From an uncultured Collinsella sp. (lineage in GTDB: Bacteria > Actinomycetota > Coriobacteriia > Coriobacteriales > Coriobacteriaceae), in NCBI GenBank assembly GCA_900548495.1, contig URKT01000030.1:1-24321 (forward strand): 24,321 nucleotides of DNA, written 5' to 3'. The notes beneath the pieces were generated by a model that worked only from the letters and a program-made list of their open reading frames with translations, ran no database searches and was not told the DNA's origin. This document shows, in pieces, positions 8,161-15,944 of the stretch. The number at the start of each line of letters is the position of its first letter. The stretch's first letter is position 1. Position numbers and translations under genes: made by a program.

Positions 8161-11031
8161 ATGAGTCGCCGCAACACCGAGCTGCTCTTGCTCATCGCCT
8201 CGGCGTTCCCCGTCATCCTGCTGTATGCGATGTACGTCCTCACCGCGGGCGCTGCCATCTCCTTTGAGACGCTCGCCGTACCGATCGGCCTCTTTGCCGC
8301 CTTTGCCGCGGCCCACATTGCCGTGCGCATCTTGGCGCCCGGTGCCGACCCCGCCATCCTGCCCATTGTCTTTGTGCTTTCGGGCATCGGCATCACGTTC
8401 GTGACGCGTCTCGCCCCCGCTCTCGCCATCTCACAGCTCATCATCCTGTTTGTCTCGGTGGCCCTGATGGTGGGAACGCTCGCACTGGTCAAAAACCTCG
8501 ACGTGGTCATGCGCTACAAGTACACCTTTGGCATTATCGGCATCATCCTGCTGATGCTGCCCATCTTTATCGGCACCACGATCTCGGGCTCCAAGCTGTG
8601 GATTCGCATCGCGGGCTTTACCATCCAGCCTGGCGAGTTCGCCAAGGTCTTTATCGTCCTGTTCCTGGCCGGCTACCTAGCCGAGAACCGCGAGCTGCTC
8701 TCCATCTCCAACCGCAAGATCCTGGGCTTTAAGATCCCTCGCCTGCGACTGCTGCTGCCGCTGTTTGCCGTGTGGGGTGTGTGCCTGCTCGTCGTCGTCT
8801 TCGAACGCGATTTGGGCTCTGCCGTACTGTTCTATACCATCTTCTTGCTGATGCTCTACGTTGCCACGGGGCGCTTTTCGTATGTCGTTATCGGCCTTGC
8901 GCTCTTAGCCGTCGGAGCCGTGGGCGCTTACAAGTTCCTGTCGCACGTTCAGGTGCGTTTCCAGGTTTGGGTCGATCCGTTTAAGGACGCCCAGGGCCAG
9001 GGCTACCAGATCGTCCAGTCGCTCTTCTCGCTTGCCGATGGCGGCCTGGTCGGTGTTGGCATCGGCAACGGCATGGCCAACAACATCCCTGTCGTCGAGT
9101 CCGACTTTATCTTCTCGGCTATCGGCGAGGAGATGGGCCTTTTGGGCGGCGGCGCCGTGCTCATCCTGTTTATGCTCTTTGCCGTGCGTGGCCTGACCAC
9201 AGCTGCCCGCGCAAAGTCCGACCTTGCCGCCTTTAGCGCCACCGGTCTTACGGCAGCCATCAGCTTCCAGGCCTTCTTGATCGTTGGCGGCGTAACCCGC
9301 CTGATCCCGCTGACCGGCGTCACCCTGCCCTTTATGAGCCAGGGCGGCTCCTCGCTGCTGGCAAGCTTTATCATCGTCGCACTCCTGCTACGTGCCGGTG
9401 ACGAGGCGACCGGACGCGAGGCCGAGCTTACCGGCACCGGCACCATGGCCGCCATCACCGATGATCAGGTCGCATCTGCCGCCGCCCCGACGGGCTCGCG
9501 CTTTGCCACCTCGTCTTCCTACGGCAGCGGCAGCCATTCCGTCGGCTCGCGCATGCGCCGTCGCCTGCTCGACACGCCTGAATCCGGTGTGCTCGGTCGC
9601 GTGGCGCTCGCCAACCGTCTAACCCGTGCGGTGCTCGCCTTTACGGCGCTGTTCGCCATCCTTATCGGCAACCTCACCTATGTCCAGGTCATTAAGGCCA
9701 AGGACTATCAGGACATGCCGACCAACAACCACACCATCGCCCGCTCCAAGTACATCCAGCGCGGCTCCATCATCACGTCCGACGGCGTGACGCTGGCCGA
9801 GTCGCTGCAGCAGGAGGACGGCACCTACGTACGCTCCTACCCCAACGGTAACCTGGCAGCGCACGTGGTTGGCTACGTGAGCCAGCAGTATGGCACCACC
9901 GCCATCGAGAGCGTCATGAACGACACGCTCACCGGTTCTAAGGACTACTCTAGCTGGAACAACGCCATCGCGTCGCTCGCGGGCCAGACCCAGCCGGGCA
10001 ACACCGCCAAGCTCACCATCGACTCGCGCATCCAGACGGCTGCTGAGCAGGCGCTCAAGGGCTTTAAGGGCGCTGTAGTGGTCATCGACCCGCGTACCGG
10101 CGCGGTGCTCGCATGTGCCAGCTCGCCCACCTACGACAATACCAACATCGATGCCCTGCTGCAGACGGGCGGCGGCGAGGACGGCTCCATGTACAATCGC
10201 GCCATGGACGCGCTGTACACGCCGGGCTCCACGTTTAAGGTCGTTACGCTTTCCGCGGCACTCGAGACCGGTACCGCCAGCCTGACTAGCACCTACCAGG
10301 CGCCCGGCTCCATGGATATCGGCAACGCACCGGTCACCAACTATGCCAACGAGAGCTACGGCACCATCAGCCTGCAGCAGGCCTTTGCCGTGTCCTCCAA
10401 CGTCGTCTTTGGCCAGGTGGCAAACGAAGTTGGCGCAAACACGCTCGTACAGTTTGCCAACGCCTTTGGCTACGGCCAAAAGCTCGGCCAGGACCTGACC
10501 TCCGCGGCCTCCATCATGGCCGACCCGTCGCTCATGACCGAGTGGGAGACCGCCTGGGCCGGCGCCGGCCAGCCTGTCGGCATGGACCACACGCCCGGCC
10601 CGCAGACCACCGTCATGCAAAACGCCGTGATTGCCGCCGCCATCGCTAACAGTGGCGTGGTCATGGACCCGTACTTTGTAGCCCAGGTACTCGCCCCGGA
10701 CGGAACCGTGGTCAAGACCACGCAGTCCCGCTCGCTGGGGCAGGCCGTCAGCTCCGCCACGGCCGACCAGGTCAAGCAGGCCATGCTCGCGGTTGTCCAG
10801 TCCGGTACCGGTACCGATGCCCAGATTCCGGGCGTCAAGGTCGCCGGCAAGACCGGCTCGGCCGAGATCGGCGGCACCAACGTCAACTCGATGTTCGTTG
10901 GCTTTGCACCTTACGATTCACCCACGGTCGCCATCTCGGTGGCCTTGGAGGATTACGACAAGCATGACGTCAAGGCCGCCAAGATCGCCGGTATCGTCCT
11001 GACCGCGGCGCTTGCCGCACAGGGAGCGTGA
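8161..11031 (+). CDS. rodA-pbpA: RodA/FtsW glycosyltransferase fused to class B PBP
   Basis: One 956-residue chain makes glycan strands and crosslinks them. ATG 8161 is chosen because AAAGGGAG lies 8 bases before it; a GTG at 8152 overlaps that site. Residues 1 to about 420 are a polytopic SEDS polymerase with the QPGEFAK motif, the ERDLGSA motif and the ESDFIFSAIGEEMG signature. A Ser/Gly/Thr-rich linker of about 70 residues leads to a further TM helix (about 490-510) and an extracellular PBP part. The transpeptidase has the catalytic Ser in STFK (S690-K693), SSN (745-747) and KTG (897-899). In most actinobacteria rodA and pbpA are separate neighbouring genes. Here there is no stop or frameshift between them. 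It is the last gene of the operon, 16 bases after the phosphatase. Confidence 0.93.
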   Translation: MSRRNTELLLLIASAFPVILLYAMYVLTAGAAISFETLAVPIGLFAAFAAAHIAVRILAPGADPAILPIVFVLSGIGITFVTRLAPALAISQLIILFVSVALMVGTLALVKNLDVVMRYKYTFGIIGIILLMLPIFIGTTISGSKLWIRIAGFTIQPGEFAKVFIVLFLAGYLAENRELLSISNRKILGFKIPRLRLLLPLFAVWGVCLLVVVFERDLGSAVLFYTIFLLMLYVATGRFSYVVIGLALLAVGAVGAYKFLSHVQVRFQVWVDPFKDAQGQGYQIVQSLFSLADGGLVGVGIGNGMANNIPVVESDFIFSAIGEEMGLLGGGAVLILFMLFAVRGLTTAARAKSDLAAFSATGLTAAISFQAFLIVGGVTRLIPLTGVTLPFMSQGGSSLLASFIIVALLLRAGDEATGREAELTGTGTMAAITDDQVASAAAPTGSRFATSSSYGSGSHSVGSRMRRRLLDTPESGVLGRVALANRLTRAVLAFTALFAILIGNLTYVQVIKAKDYQDMPTNNHTIARSKYIQRGSIITSDGVTLAESLQQEDGTYVRSYPNGNLAAHVVGYVSQQYGTTAIESVMNDTLTGSKDYSSWNNAIASLAGQTQPGNTAKLTIDSRIQTAAEQALKGFKGAVVVIDPRTGAVLACASSPTYDNTNIDALLQTGGGEDGSMYNRAMDALYTPGSTFKVVTLSAALETGTASLTSTYQAPGSMDIGNAPVTNYANESYGTISLQQAFAVSSNVVFGQVANEVGANTLVQFANAFGYGQKLGQDLTSAASIMADPSLMTEWETAWAGAGQPVGMDHTPGPQTTVMQNAVIAAAIANSGVVMDPYFVAQVLAPDGTVVKTTQSRSLGQAVSSATADQVKQAMLAVVQSGTGTDAQIPGVKVAGKTGSAEIGGTNVNSMFVGFAPYDSPTVAISVALEDYDKHDVKAAKIAGIVLTAALAAQGA

Positions 11032-11163
11032 TGCCTATGATCGAATCGGACACCCGAGGCGCGCCGCGGCCTAAGAGTTAGCGGCAACGCGCCACACGGC
11101 CCCAGCGGCCACATCGTAGGTACTACACACATCGTTGAGCGAATAGTTATGTTAGGAGCAGGA

Positions 11164-13125
11164 ATGGAACAGAGGGTCCTCGGGGGAAGATACCTCCTCA
11201 AGGATAAGGTGGGAACAGGCGGCATGGCGACCGTCTACCGTGCACAGGACCAGGTCCTCGACCGCACGGTAGCCGTCAAGATCATGCTGCCGCAGTATGC
11301 TGGCGACGCAACCTTCGCCGCACGCTTTAAGCAGGAGGCCCAGGCAGCAGCCGGTCTCTCCTCCCCCTATATCGTGGGCGTCTACGATTGGGGCAAGGAC
11401 GGCGACACCTATTACATCGTCATGGAGTACCTGCGCGGCACCGACCTTAAGAGCGGCATCAAGAGCCACGGCGCCCTCGACCCCAAGAAGGTCGCCCAGA
11501 TCGGCTCGCAGATCAGCTCTGCGCTTTCGGTCGCCCACAAGCACGAGATCATCCACCGCGACATTAAGCCGCAGAACATCATGGTGCTGCCCGACGGCAA
11601 CATCAAGGTGATGGACTTTGGCATCGCGCGCGCCAAGAACAGCCACCTCACGCAAGACAACAACGTGCTGGGAACCGCCCACTACGTCAGCCCCGAGCAG
11701 ACCCGCGGTCAGGACCTCGGCCCCACCTCGGATATCTACTCGCTGGGCGTCGTGATGTACGAGTGCGCCACCGGCCGCGTCCCCTTTGACGGTGACGACG
11801 CTATCTCGGTCGCACTCAAGCAGGTCAACGAGCTGCCTATTCCGCCGAGCCAGATCAACTCCGGTGTCGACGCCGACCTTGAGCGCATCATCCTCAAGTG
11901 CATGGAGAAGGACCCGGCAAACCGCTTCCAGACCGCCGACGAGCTGCGTCAGGTGCTCAACAGCTACCTGTCGGGCCGTGCCGTCAACGTCTCGGAGCCC
12001 ACGCGCATCATCGGTGCCCCCGGTGAGCCGGGCGCCACCAAGACTCGCGAGCTTTCCGATCAGACGCGCGCCATGGTGCGTCCCGTCTCGGGCGTGAGCG
12101 GCCAAAATACCGCCCGTAGCTCGGTTTCGGGCTCCACCGGCTCCTACGAGGTCGAAAAGCCCAAATCCAACAAGAACAAGATCATCGCCGCCGTGGTGGC
12201 AGCCGTTGCCGTCATCGGCATCGTGGTGGCCTTTGCCACAGGACTCTTTGGCGGCGAGCAGGTCACCGTGCCCGATGTGCTGGGCAAGGACCAGCAGACT
12301 GCCGTCGAGCTGATCAAGGAAGCCGGCCTCGAGGTCGGCACCATCGACCAAAGCTACAATGACGATGTCGACGAGGGCAAGGTCGCCGAGCAGACGCCCA
12401 ACGGCAACACCAAGAAGGCCAAGGGCACCAAGGTGAACCTGGTAATCTCCAAGGGCCCCAAGCCCTCCGAGAAGGTTGAGGTTCCCCGGCTTGTCGGCCT
12501 GACCAAGGACCAGGCAGAAGCCGCGCTGGCAAGCGTTGGCCTGAAGGGCAACGCCTCCGAGGAGGCCAACGAGGCCGATGAGGGCCAGGTCTTTGAGCAG
12601 GGCACCGAAGCCGGTAAGGAAGTCGCGAAGGGCACGACCATCTCGTACAAGGTCTCGAGCGGCCCGGATACCACGTCCGTCCCCGATCTGACCGACATGA
12701 CCGAGGCCCAGGCGCGCAACGCCCTCGATATGGCAGGCTTTGGCGTCGACGTGAGCTACCAGGAGAACGACTCGGTTACCGAGGGCACCGTGATCAGCTG
12801 GAACCCCAGTGGCAAGCAGAAGCCCGGCGCCACGATTACCGTCGTCATTGCCAAGAAGTCCGGCAAGGCCAGTGTTCCGGGCAACCTGTACGGCAAGAGC
12901 ATCTCCGCCGCCGTCACCGCGCTCAACAACGCCGGTTTCTATAACATTGGCTTCTGTGACCAGAACGGCAATCCCGTAAGCGGTAACGAGGATGCCACCG
13001 TTACGGGCGTCTCCCCCACTGGCAAGCAGTCCACCGACAGCACGATTACGCTGACGGTCGCACTTTCTGGCTCGGGTTCGGGTTCGGGCACGAGCACGGG
13101 TGACGATTCCGGTACGACCAACTAG
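11164..13125 (+). CDS. pknB: PknB-type Ser/Thr kinase with four PASTA domains
   Basis: This 653-residue sensor kinase senses muropeptides outside and phosphorylates cell-wall and division proteins inside. I choose ATG 11164 because AGGAG lies 5 bases before it; the in-frame ATG 11149 has no ribosome site. The kinase domain (about 9-270) has the glycine loop GTGGMATV, K39, HRD (131-133), DFG (151-153) and SPEQ. A juxtamembrane Ser/Thr-rich stretch of about 60 residues precedes the TM helix (340-361). PASTA domains begin near residues 367, 438, 504 and 569. The fourth is more divergent, with a Cys and an insert. The tail is a Ser/Gly repeat plus TGDDSGTTN. A 132-bp gap separates it from rodA-pbpA, so it may have its own promoter, though none is clear to me. 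Confidence 0.95.
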   Translation: MEQRVLGGRYLLKDKVGTGGMATVYRAQDQVLDRTVAVKIMLPQYAGDATFAARFKQEAQAAAGLSSPYIVGVYDWGKDGDTYYIVMEYLRGTDLKSGIKSHGALDPKKVAQIGSQISSALSVAHKHEIIHRDIKPQNIMVLPDGNIKVMDFGIARAKNSHLTQDNNVLGTAHYVSPEQTRGQDLGPTSDIYSLGVVMYECATGRVPFDGDDAISVALKQVNELPIPPSQINSGVDADLERIILKCMEKDPANRFQTADELRQVLNSYLSGRAVNVSEPTRIIGAPGEPGATKTRELSDQTRAMVRPVSGVSGQNTARSSVSGSTGSYEVEKPKSNKNKIIAAVVAAVAVIGIVVAFATGLFGGEQVTVPDVLGKDQQTAVELIKEAGLEVGTIDQSYNDDVDEGKVAEQTPNGNTKKAKGTKVNLVISKGPKPSEKVEVPRLVGLTKDQAEAALASVGLKGNASEEANEADEGQVFEQGTEAGKEVAKGTTISYKVSSGPDTTSVPDLTDMTEAQARNALDMAGFGVDVSYQENDSVTEGTVISWNPSGKQKPGATITVVIAKKSGKASVPGNLYGKSISAAVTALNNAGFYNIGFCDQNGNPVSGNEDATVTGVSPTGKQSTDSTITLTVALSGSGSGSGTSTGDDSGTTN

Positions 13126-13177
13126 TCGCCACCCCACCGCTCATCACGGCTCTCGCCGCAAACATATTCGCTCACAG

Positions 13178-13217
13178 GCGCCCGCTTGCTCCCCCAGCAA
13201 GCGGGCGCTTCGTTTTT
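13178..13217 (+). terminator. Rho-independent terminator after pknB
   Basis: A perfect 13-bp stem (13178-13190 with 13196-13208) closes a CCCCC loop and is followed by TTCGTTTTT. It ends the kinase/cell-wall transcript. Confidence 0.93.
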
Positions 13218-13236
13218 GACATGACATGAACCAGAA

Positions 13237-13265
13237 GAGCCCGGCACCATAGCGGTACCGGGCTC
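13237..13265 (-). terminator. Probable terminator of the original tRNA-Arg gene
   Basis: A 12-bp stem with one mismatch (GAGCCCGG core) and loop ATAGC lies just past the 3' end of the tRNA remnant in the tRNA reading direction. The run after it on the minus strand (TCTTCTGGTTC) is only weakly T-rich. Its position suggests it served the tRNA before integration. Confidence 0.5.
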
Positions 13266-13275
13266 GATATTCCTC

Positions 13276-13320
13276 TGGTGCCCCCGGGCGGATTCGAACC
13301 GTCGACACCCGCTTTAGGAG
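13276..13320 (-). other. attL: 3' part of tRNA-Arg(CCU)
   Basis: Read on the minus strand, this is a tRNA from anticodon loop to CCA: loop CTCCTAA with anticodon CCT, 3' anticodon-stem strand AGCGG, variable loop GTGTC, T-arm GACGG-TTCGAAT-CCGCC (one A-C mismatch), acceptor strand CGGGGGC, discriminator A and CCA (13276-13278). The sequence upstream in the tRNA sense does not pair with the anticodon stem, so homology stops at the edge of the anticodon loop. This is the picture left when a tyrosine-integrase element inserts into a tRNA gene: the 3' part stays on one side, and the full tRNA is rebuilt at the other end, which lies outside this window. Confidence 0.85.
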
Positions 13321-13395
13321 GTCATGGTCATTTACCTTACCTGGGCAAATGCAATTTTGCCCTATTATATATATTCGCAGGTAGATTAGCTATTT

Positions 13396-13423
13396 TTGAG
13401 TTTCTGCTGGTTCTTATTAGAAT
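13396..13423 (+). promoter_or_regulatory. Promoter of the integrase gene
   Basis: TTGAGT (13396-13401) and TAGAAT (13418-13423) are 16 bases apart in an AT-rich stretch. Transcription would start near 13430, giving a leader of about 125 bases that includes the TTTCACCCC repeats and the long hairpin. An additional hairpin GGGCAAA/TTTGCCC sits upstream at 13343-13362. Confidence 0.65.
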
Positions 13424-13427
13424 TCTA

Positions 13428-13481
13428 TTTCACCCCTTTTTCACCCCTAGCAGTTACGGTAACGGCTTGCAGGGGTGAAAA
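13428..13481. repeat. TTTCACCCC repeats, candidate integrase/regulator sites
   Basis: TTTCACCCCT occurs at 13428-13437 and 13439-13448 in direct orientation, 11 bases (one helical turn) apart. An inverted copy AGGGGTGAAAA lies at 13471-13481, an 11-base match to 13438-13448. Between them is the imperfect palindrome GTTACGGTAAC (13452-13462). Placement next to the attachment core and over the integrase transcription start fits arm-type integrase sites or an operator; which of the two is inference. Confidence 0.6.
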
Positions 13482-13483
13482 GT

Positions 13484-13538
13484 TTACGTTAGGCTCGGGG
13501 CCGAGGCCCTCAAAGCCCCGGCCCCGAGCCTAACGTAA
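13484..13538 (+). promoter_or_regulatory. Perfect 20-bp hairpin in the integrase leader
   Basis: Positions 13484-13503 and 13519-13538 are exact reverse complements, with a 15-base spacer. The right arm ends 7 bases before the GGAGG ribosome site (13546-13550). There is no T-run after it, so it is unlikely to terminate transcription. It could control translation of the integrase, or as DNA be a binding or processing site. Confidence 0.7.
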
Positions 13539-13556
13539 TCCCCTTGGAGGACTCTT

Positions 13557-14858
13557 TTGGAAACCAGAATCAAACCAACCGCAAAGGGAACATCCGAACC
13601 CATCAAGGGAAAGCCCGGCTCATTCAAGATTTACTTCTCTCTTGGGAGAGACCCAAACTCCGGAAAGAACGGCAGCAAGGTTAAGTATCTCAAAACACCC
13701 AAGAGGACTATCCATTGCAAGAGCAAGAACCCAAAGAACTGGCCTAGCGAAGTCGCAAACGCCCTCAACGAGTACCGCGAGGAACTTGAGAGCCATGAAC
13801 CATCTAGGGATGCCCCAAGCACCGTAGCGGCATATGCCGAATCTTTCCACGTGCTCCGAGAGGGCTCATTCGGCTCCCCTCTCTCTTATGAGCGAGAGGG
13901 ATACGACGTGCGACACATACGAGAACTGTTCGGAGACGTGCCCCTAGCCGACCTGAGGCCCGACGATATTAAACGCGCCTACGCTGAGGCTCGTTCAAAT
14001 GGAAGGTTCACCGACGCCGAGATTCGTCGTATTCACGTCAAGCTTAAGCAGGTCATGCAAGACGCCCTCGAGAACGAGCTGATAGACCGCAATCCCTGCA
14101 TGGGCATCAAGCTTCCGAAACCGGACTTGCGGGCACGCAACTTTCTTCCCCCTGACGAGCTTCCACGGTTCACCGAATGCCTGCTTGCCGAGCCGATGGG
14201 ACCCATGACGGTCTGCACCATGCTCATATTCCACCTTGGACTGAGAAAGGGAGAGGCGCTGGGCCTAAGCTGGCTCGATTACGACCCCAAGGCCATGGAG
14301 CTTCGAATCGTCCGCCAGTACACCAACGACAAAACCCTAAGGCCCCCGAAGTCAGAAATGAGCAGGCGCATTCTCTCTATAGATAAAACGCTGGCCGATT
14401 ACTTGGATAAATGGAGGGACGTGCAACGCAACATATTCAAACGCCGTGGGCTAGAACGAAAGGACACCGATCCCATCGTTCACGCGCTTAGCGCTGAAAG
14501 GGATGCGATGGGCCTCCGCCGAATAAGCATAACCCGGCCAGAGGGGCACAACTATTCCCGATGGTTTAGGGACTTCTGCGTCGATAACGGCTATGGAACC
14601 TACAGCAATGTGACGAAGCAGTTCATGCGAGACGGCAAGCTTCATACGCGCGGCACTGGTTACTCAGGACTTGTTCCCCATGGCCTCCGTCACACCGCCG
14701 CGACCGCTCTCGTGGCGAGCAACGTCGATTTAAAGACCGTTCAGGCGCGAATGGGCCATGCCTCCGCAAGCACAACGGCTAATTTCTACACCCATGCAAT
14801 CAGGGCCAATGACCGAAACGCAGCAGAAGTCTTTGAAAAGTTGAGTGAATCAGAATAG
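13557..14858 (+). CDS. int: Tyrosine recombinase / integrase
   Basis: This 433-residue enzyme integrates and excises the element at the tRNA-Arg site. It starts at TTG 13557, with GGAGG six bases upstream. Residues 1 to about 75 form a basic N-terminal arm-binding region of the AP2-like type (KIYFSLGRDP, many Lys). Residues 85-190 are the SAM-like core-binding domain. The catalytic domain holds R230 (in LGLRKGEAL), H375-x-x-R378-H379 (HGLRH), H401 (MGHAS) and the nucleophile Y411 (FYTHA), a complete set. The gene lies 280 bases from the tRNA fragment and reads away from it. Its weak start codon and the leader hairpin suggest low, regulated expression. Confidence 0.95.
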   Translation: METRIKPTAKGTSEPIKGKPGSFKIYFSLGRDPNSGKNGSKVKYLKTPKRTIHCKSKNPKNWPSEVANALNEYREELESHEPSRDAPSTVAAYAESFHVLREGSFGSPLSYEREGYDVRHIRELFGDVPLADLRPDDIKRAYAEARSNGRFTDAEIRRIHVKLKQVMQDALENELIDRNPCMGIKLPKPDLRARNFLPPDELPRFTECLLAEPMGPMTVCTMLIFHLGLRKGEALGLSWLDYDPKAMELRIVRQYTNDKTLRPPKSEMSRRILSIDKTLADYLDKWRDVQRNIFKRRGLERKDTDPIVHALSAERDAMGLRRISITRPEGHNYSRWFRDFCVDNGYGTYSNVTKQFMRDGKLHTRGTGYSGLVPHGLRHTAATALVASNVDLKTVQARMGHASASTTANFYTHAIRANDRNAAEVFEKLSESE

Positions 14859-14885
14859 AGCCATGTTATATGGTGCACGTATTGT

Positions 14886-14911
14886 TATACTTGTTCTCAC
14901 CTAAAGTGAGA
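14886..14911 (+). promoter_or_regulatory. Candidate -10 and operator upstream of the IME operon
   Basis: TATACT (14886-14891) resembles a -10 element but lacks a clear -35. Four bases later is the inverted repeat TCTCAC-CTAAA-GTGAGA (14895-14911), which runs directly into the AGGAGG ribosome site (14911-14916). It could be a repressor operator at the transcription start, or a small RNA hairpin beside the ribosome site. Confidence 0.45.
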
Positions 14912-14922
14912 GGAGGTTATCA

Positions 14923-15609
14923 ATGGCATTGACCACCGCGAGCAGCAAGCTCCGTTCGACGATTCTGTTTAGCTCAAAAGAGGAGCAAGTCTTTTTCAAG
15001 CGCTCCAGCGCCGACCTAGCAGCCACAAGGGGGCTCACTCCCTCCGCGCTCTTGGCGAGACTCCCCATGGAGCAGCTGACTAGCACAGACCTCGGAAGAT
15101 GGGCGGCGCAGCTCATCTATGCAGAAGATGGAAACTGTCTCGACGCCTTTGAGGCTATGTTCGAAGACTGGAGCGCCATCCAGCCCAAAAAGGACTGCCG
15201 CAACATCGTCAAAGGCTTCTTTGACTACTGTCATGAGGCTAGAGTCTGCATCGACACCGCTGACGAGCGCGTGCATCATCTCCGCTCGAATTGGGATAGC
15301 GTCTGTCTTCTGGCCGAAGAGGCTTCCAAGGCGCACGAGGACAGTCTCGACTTACGCATTCAGGCAAAAACCGGGCGCGAGCTTGAAACGCTCTTGCAAA
15401 ACCCGACGGCGCTACTCACCATCACGCCGCTGCTCTCGTACATCATCAATCTGTGGGAGTGCATCAAGGATTACTCCTGTACCTATCGCGTTCTGCTCGA
15501 TTTCGCCAACATGGGCGAGTCGTCACGCAAGGGGTACGTGGAGCCCACAGAGGCTCGAATTAGCCTCTTACACCTTATCGACGCTTACGAGGAAGGAGAC
15601 GCCAACTAG
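14923..15609 (+). CDS. Hypothetical protein, 228 aa
   Basis: I do not recognise the family. It starts at ATG 14923 with a perfect AGGAGG six bases upstream. The protein is soluble, with no signal peptide or TM segment, and is mostly helical in appearance. It has scattered Cys (for example DYCHEARVC) not arranged as a metal site. It lies 64 bases after the integrase, behind the candidate operator, and 92 bases before the excisionase-like gene. Position suggests an element-maintenance or regulatory role, but that is context only. A DNA-binding fold is not evident by eye. Confidence 0.8.
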   Translation: MALTTASSKLRSTILFSSKEEQVFFKRSSADLAATRGLTPSALLARLPMEQLTSTDLGRWAAQLIYAEDGNCLDAFEAMFEDWSAIQPKKDCRNIVKGFFDYCHEARVCIDTADERVHHLRSNWDSVCLLAEEASKAHEDSLDLRIQAKTGRELETLLQNPTALLTITPLLSYIINLWECIKDYSCTYRVLLDFANMGESSRKGYVEPTEARISLLHLIDAYEEGDAN

Positions 15610-15701
15610 TCGATAAGCCCGAATTACAAGCAAGCACCCGACTCCCCTCATTGTCGCCAAACATCGAAGAGGAGCCGAGCGCCCTAACAGAGGAGTTTAT
15701 C

Positions 15702-15944
15702 ATGCATTTTGCAGATGACCCCAAGGTTGACGCCATTTCCGCAGGCATCAACCTTCGCCGCACTGGCACCAAGCGTATCTTGAGCCGTCTTGATGTTCAG
15801 ATTCTCATCGGCATTGGCCAGTCAAGTGCCATCCGGCTCATGAAGTCGACTCATCATTGCTTCCGCATCGCCAACCAGTATTTTGTCATGGAGGAAGACC
15901 TCTTCGACTACTTCAAAAAGCTCGCTGAAGAGGCGAGCGAGTGA
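15702..15944 (+). CDS. Excisionase-like small HTH protein
   Basis: This 80-residue protein starts at ATG 15702, with AGGAG six bases upstream. An in-frame TTG at 15651 would add 17 residues but has no ribosome site. Residues 28-75 follow the winged-helix layout of excisionase/MerR-like HTH_17 domains: SRLDVQILIGIGQSSAIRLM as helix-turn-helix, a short basic wing (HHCFRIANQYFV) and a closing MEEDLFDYFKKL helix. Such proteins bend DNA at attachment sites to direct excision, or regulate promoters. The stop overlaps the start of the next gene, so it is coupled to the DnaB-like ATPase. The excisionase role is inferred from fold and context. Confidence 0.65.
   Translation: MHFADDPKVDAISAGINLRRTGTKRILSRLDVQILIGIGQSSAIRLMKSTHHCFRIANQYFVMEEDLFDYFKKLAEEASE

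Noticed and set aside
11152..13137. 661-residue open frame antisense to pknB
   Set aside because: It is fully opposite a gene with clear kinase and PASTA motifs. Long antisense frames arise from high GC at codon third positions, and no ribosome site or domain was seen.
13276..13320. Functional tRNA gene
   Set aside because: Only positions 32 to 76 of the tRNA are present; the D-arm and acceptor 5' strand are missing, and the 5' anticodon stem does not pair.
13484..13538. Leader hairpin as a Rho-independent terminator
   Set aside because: There is no T-run after either arm, and the integrase ribosome site follows within 7 bases.
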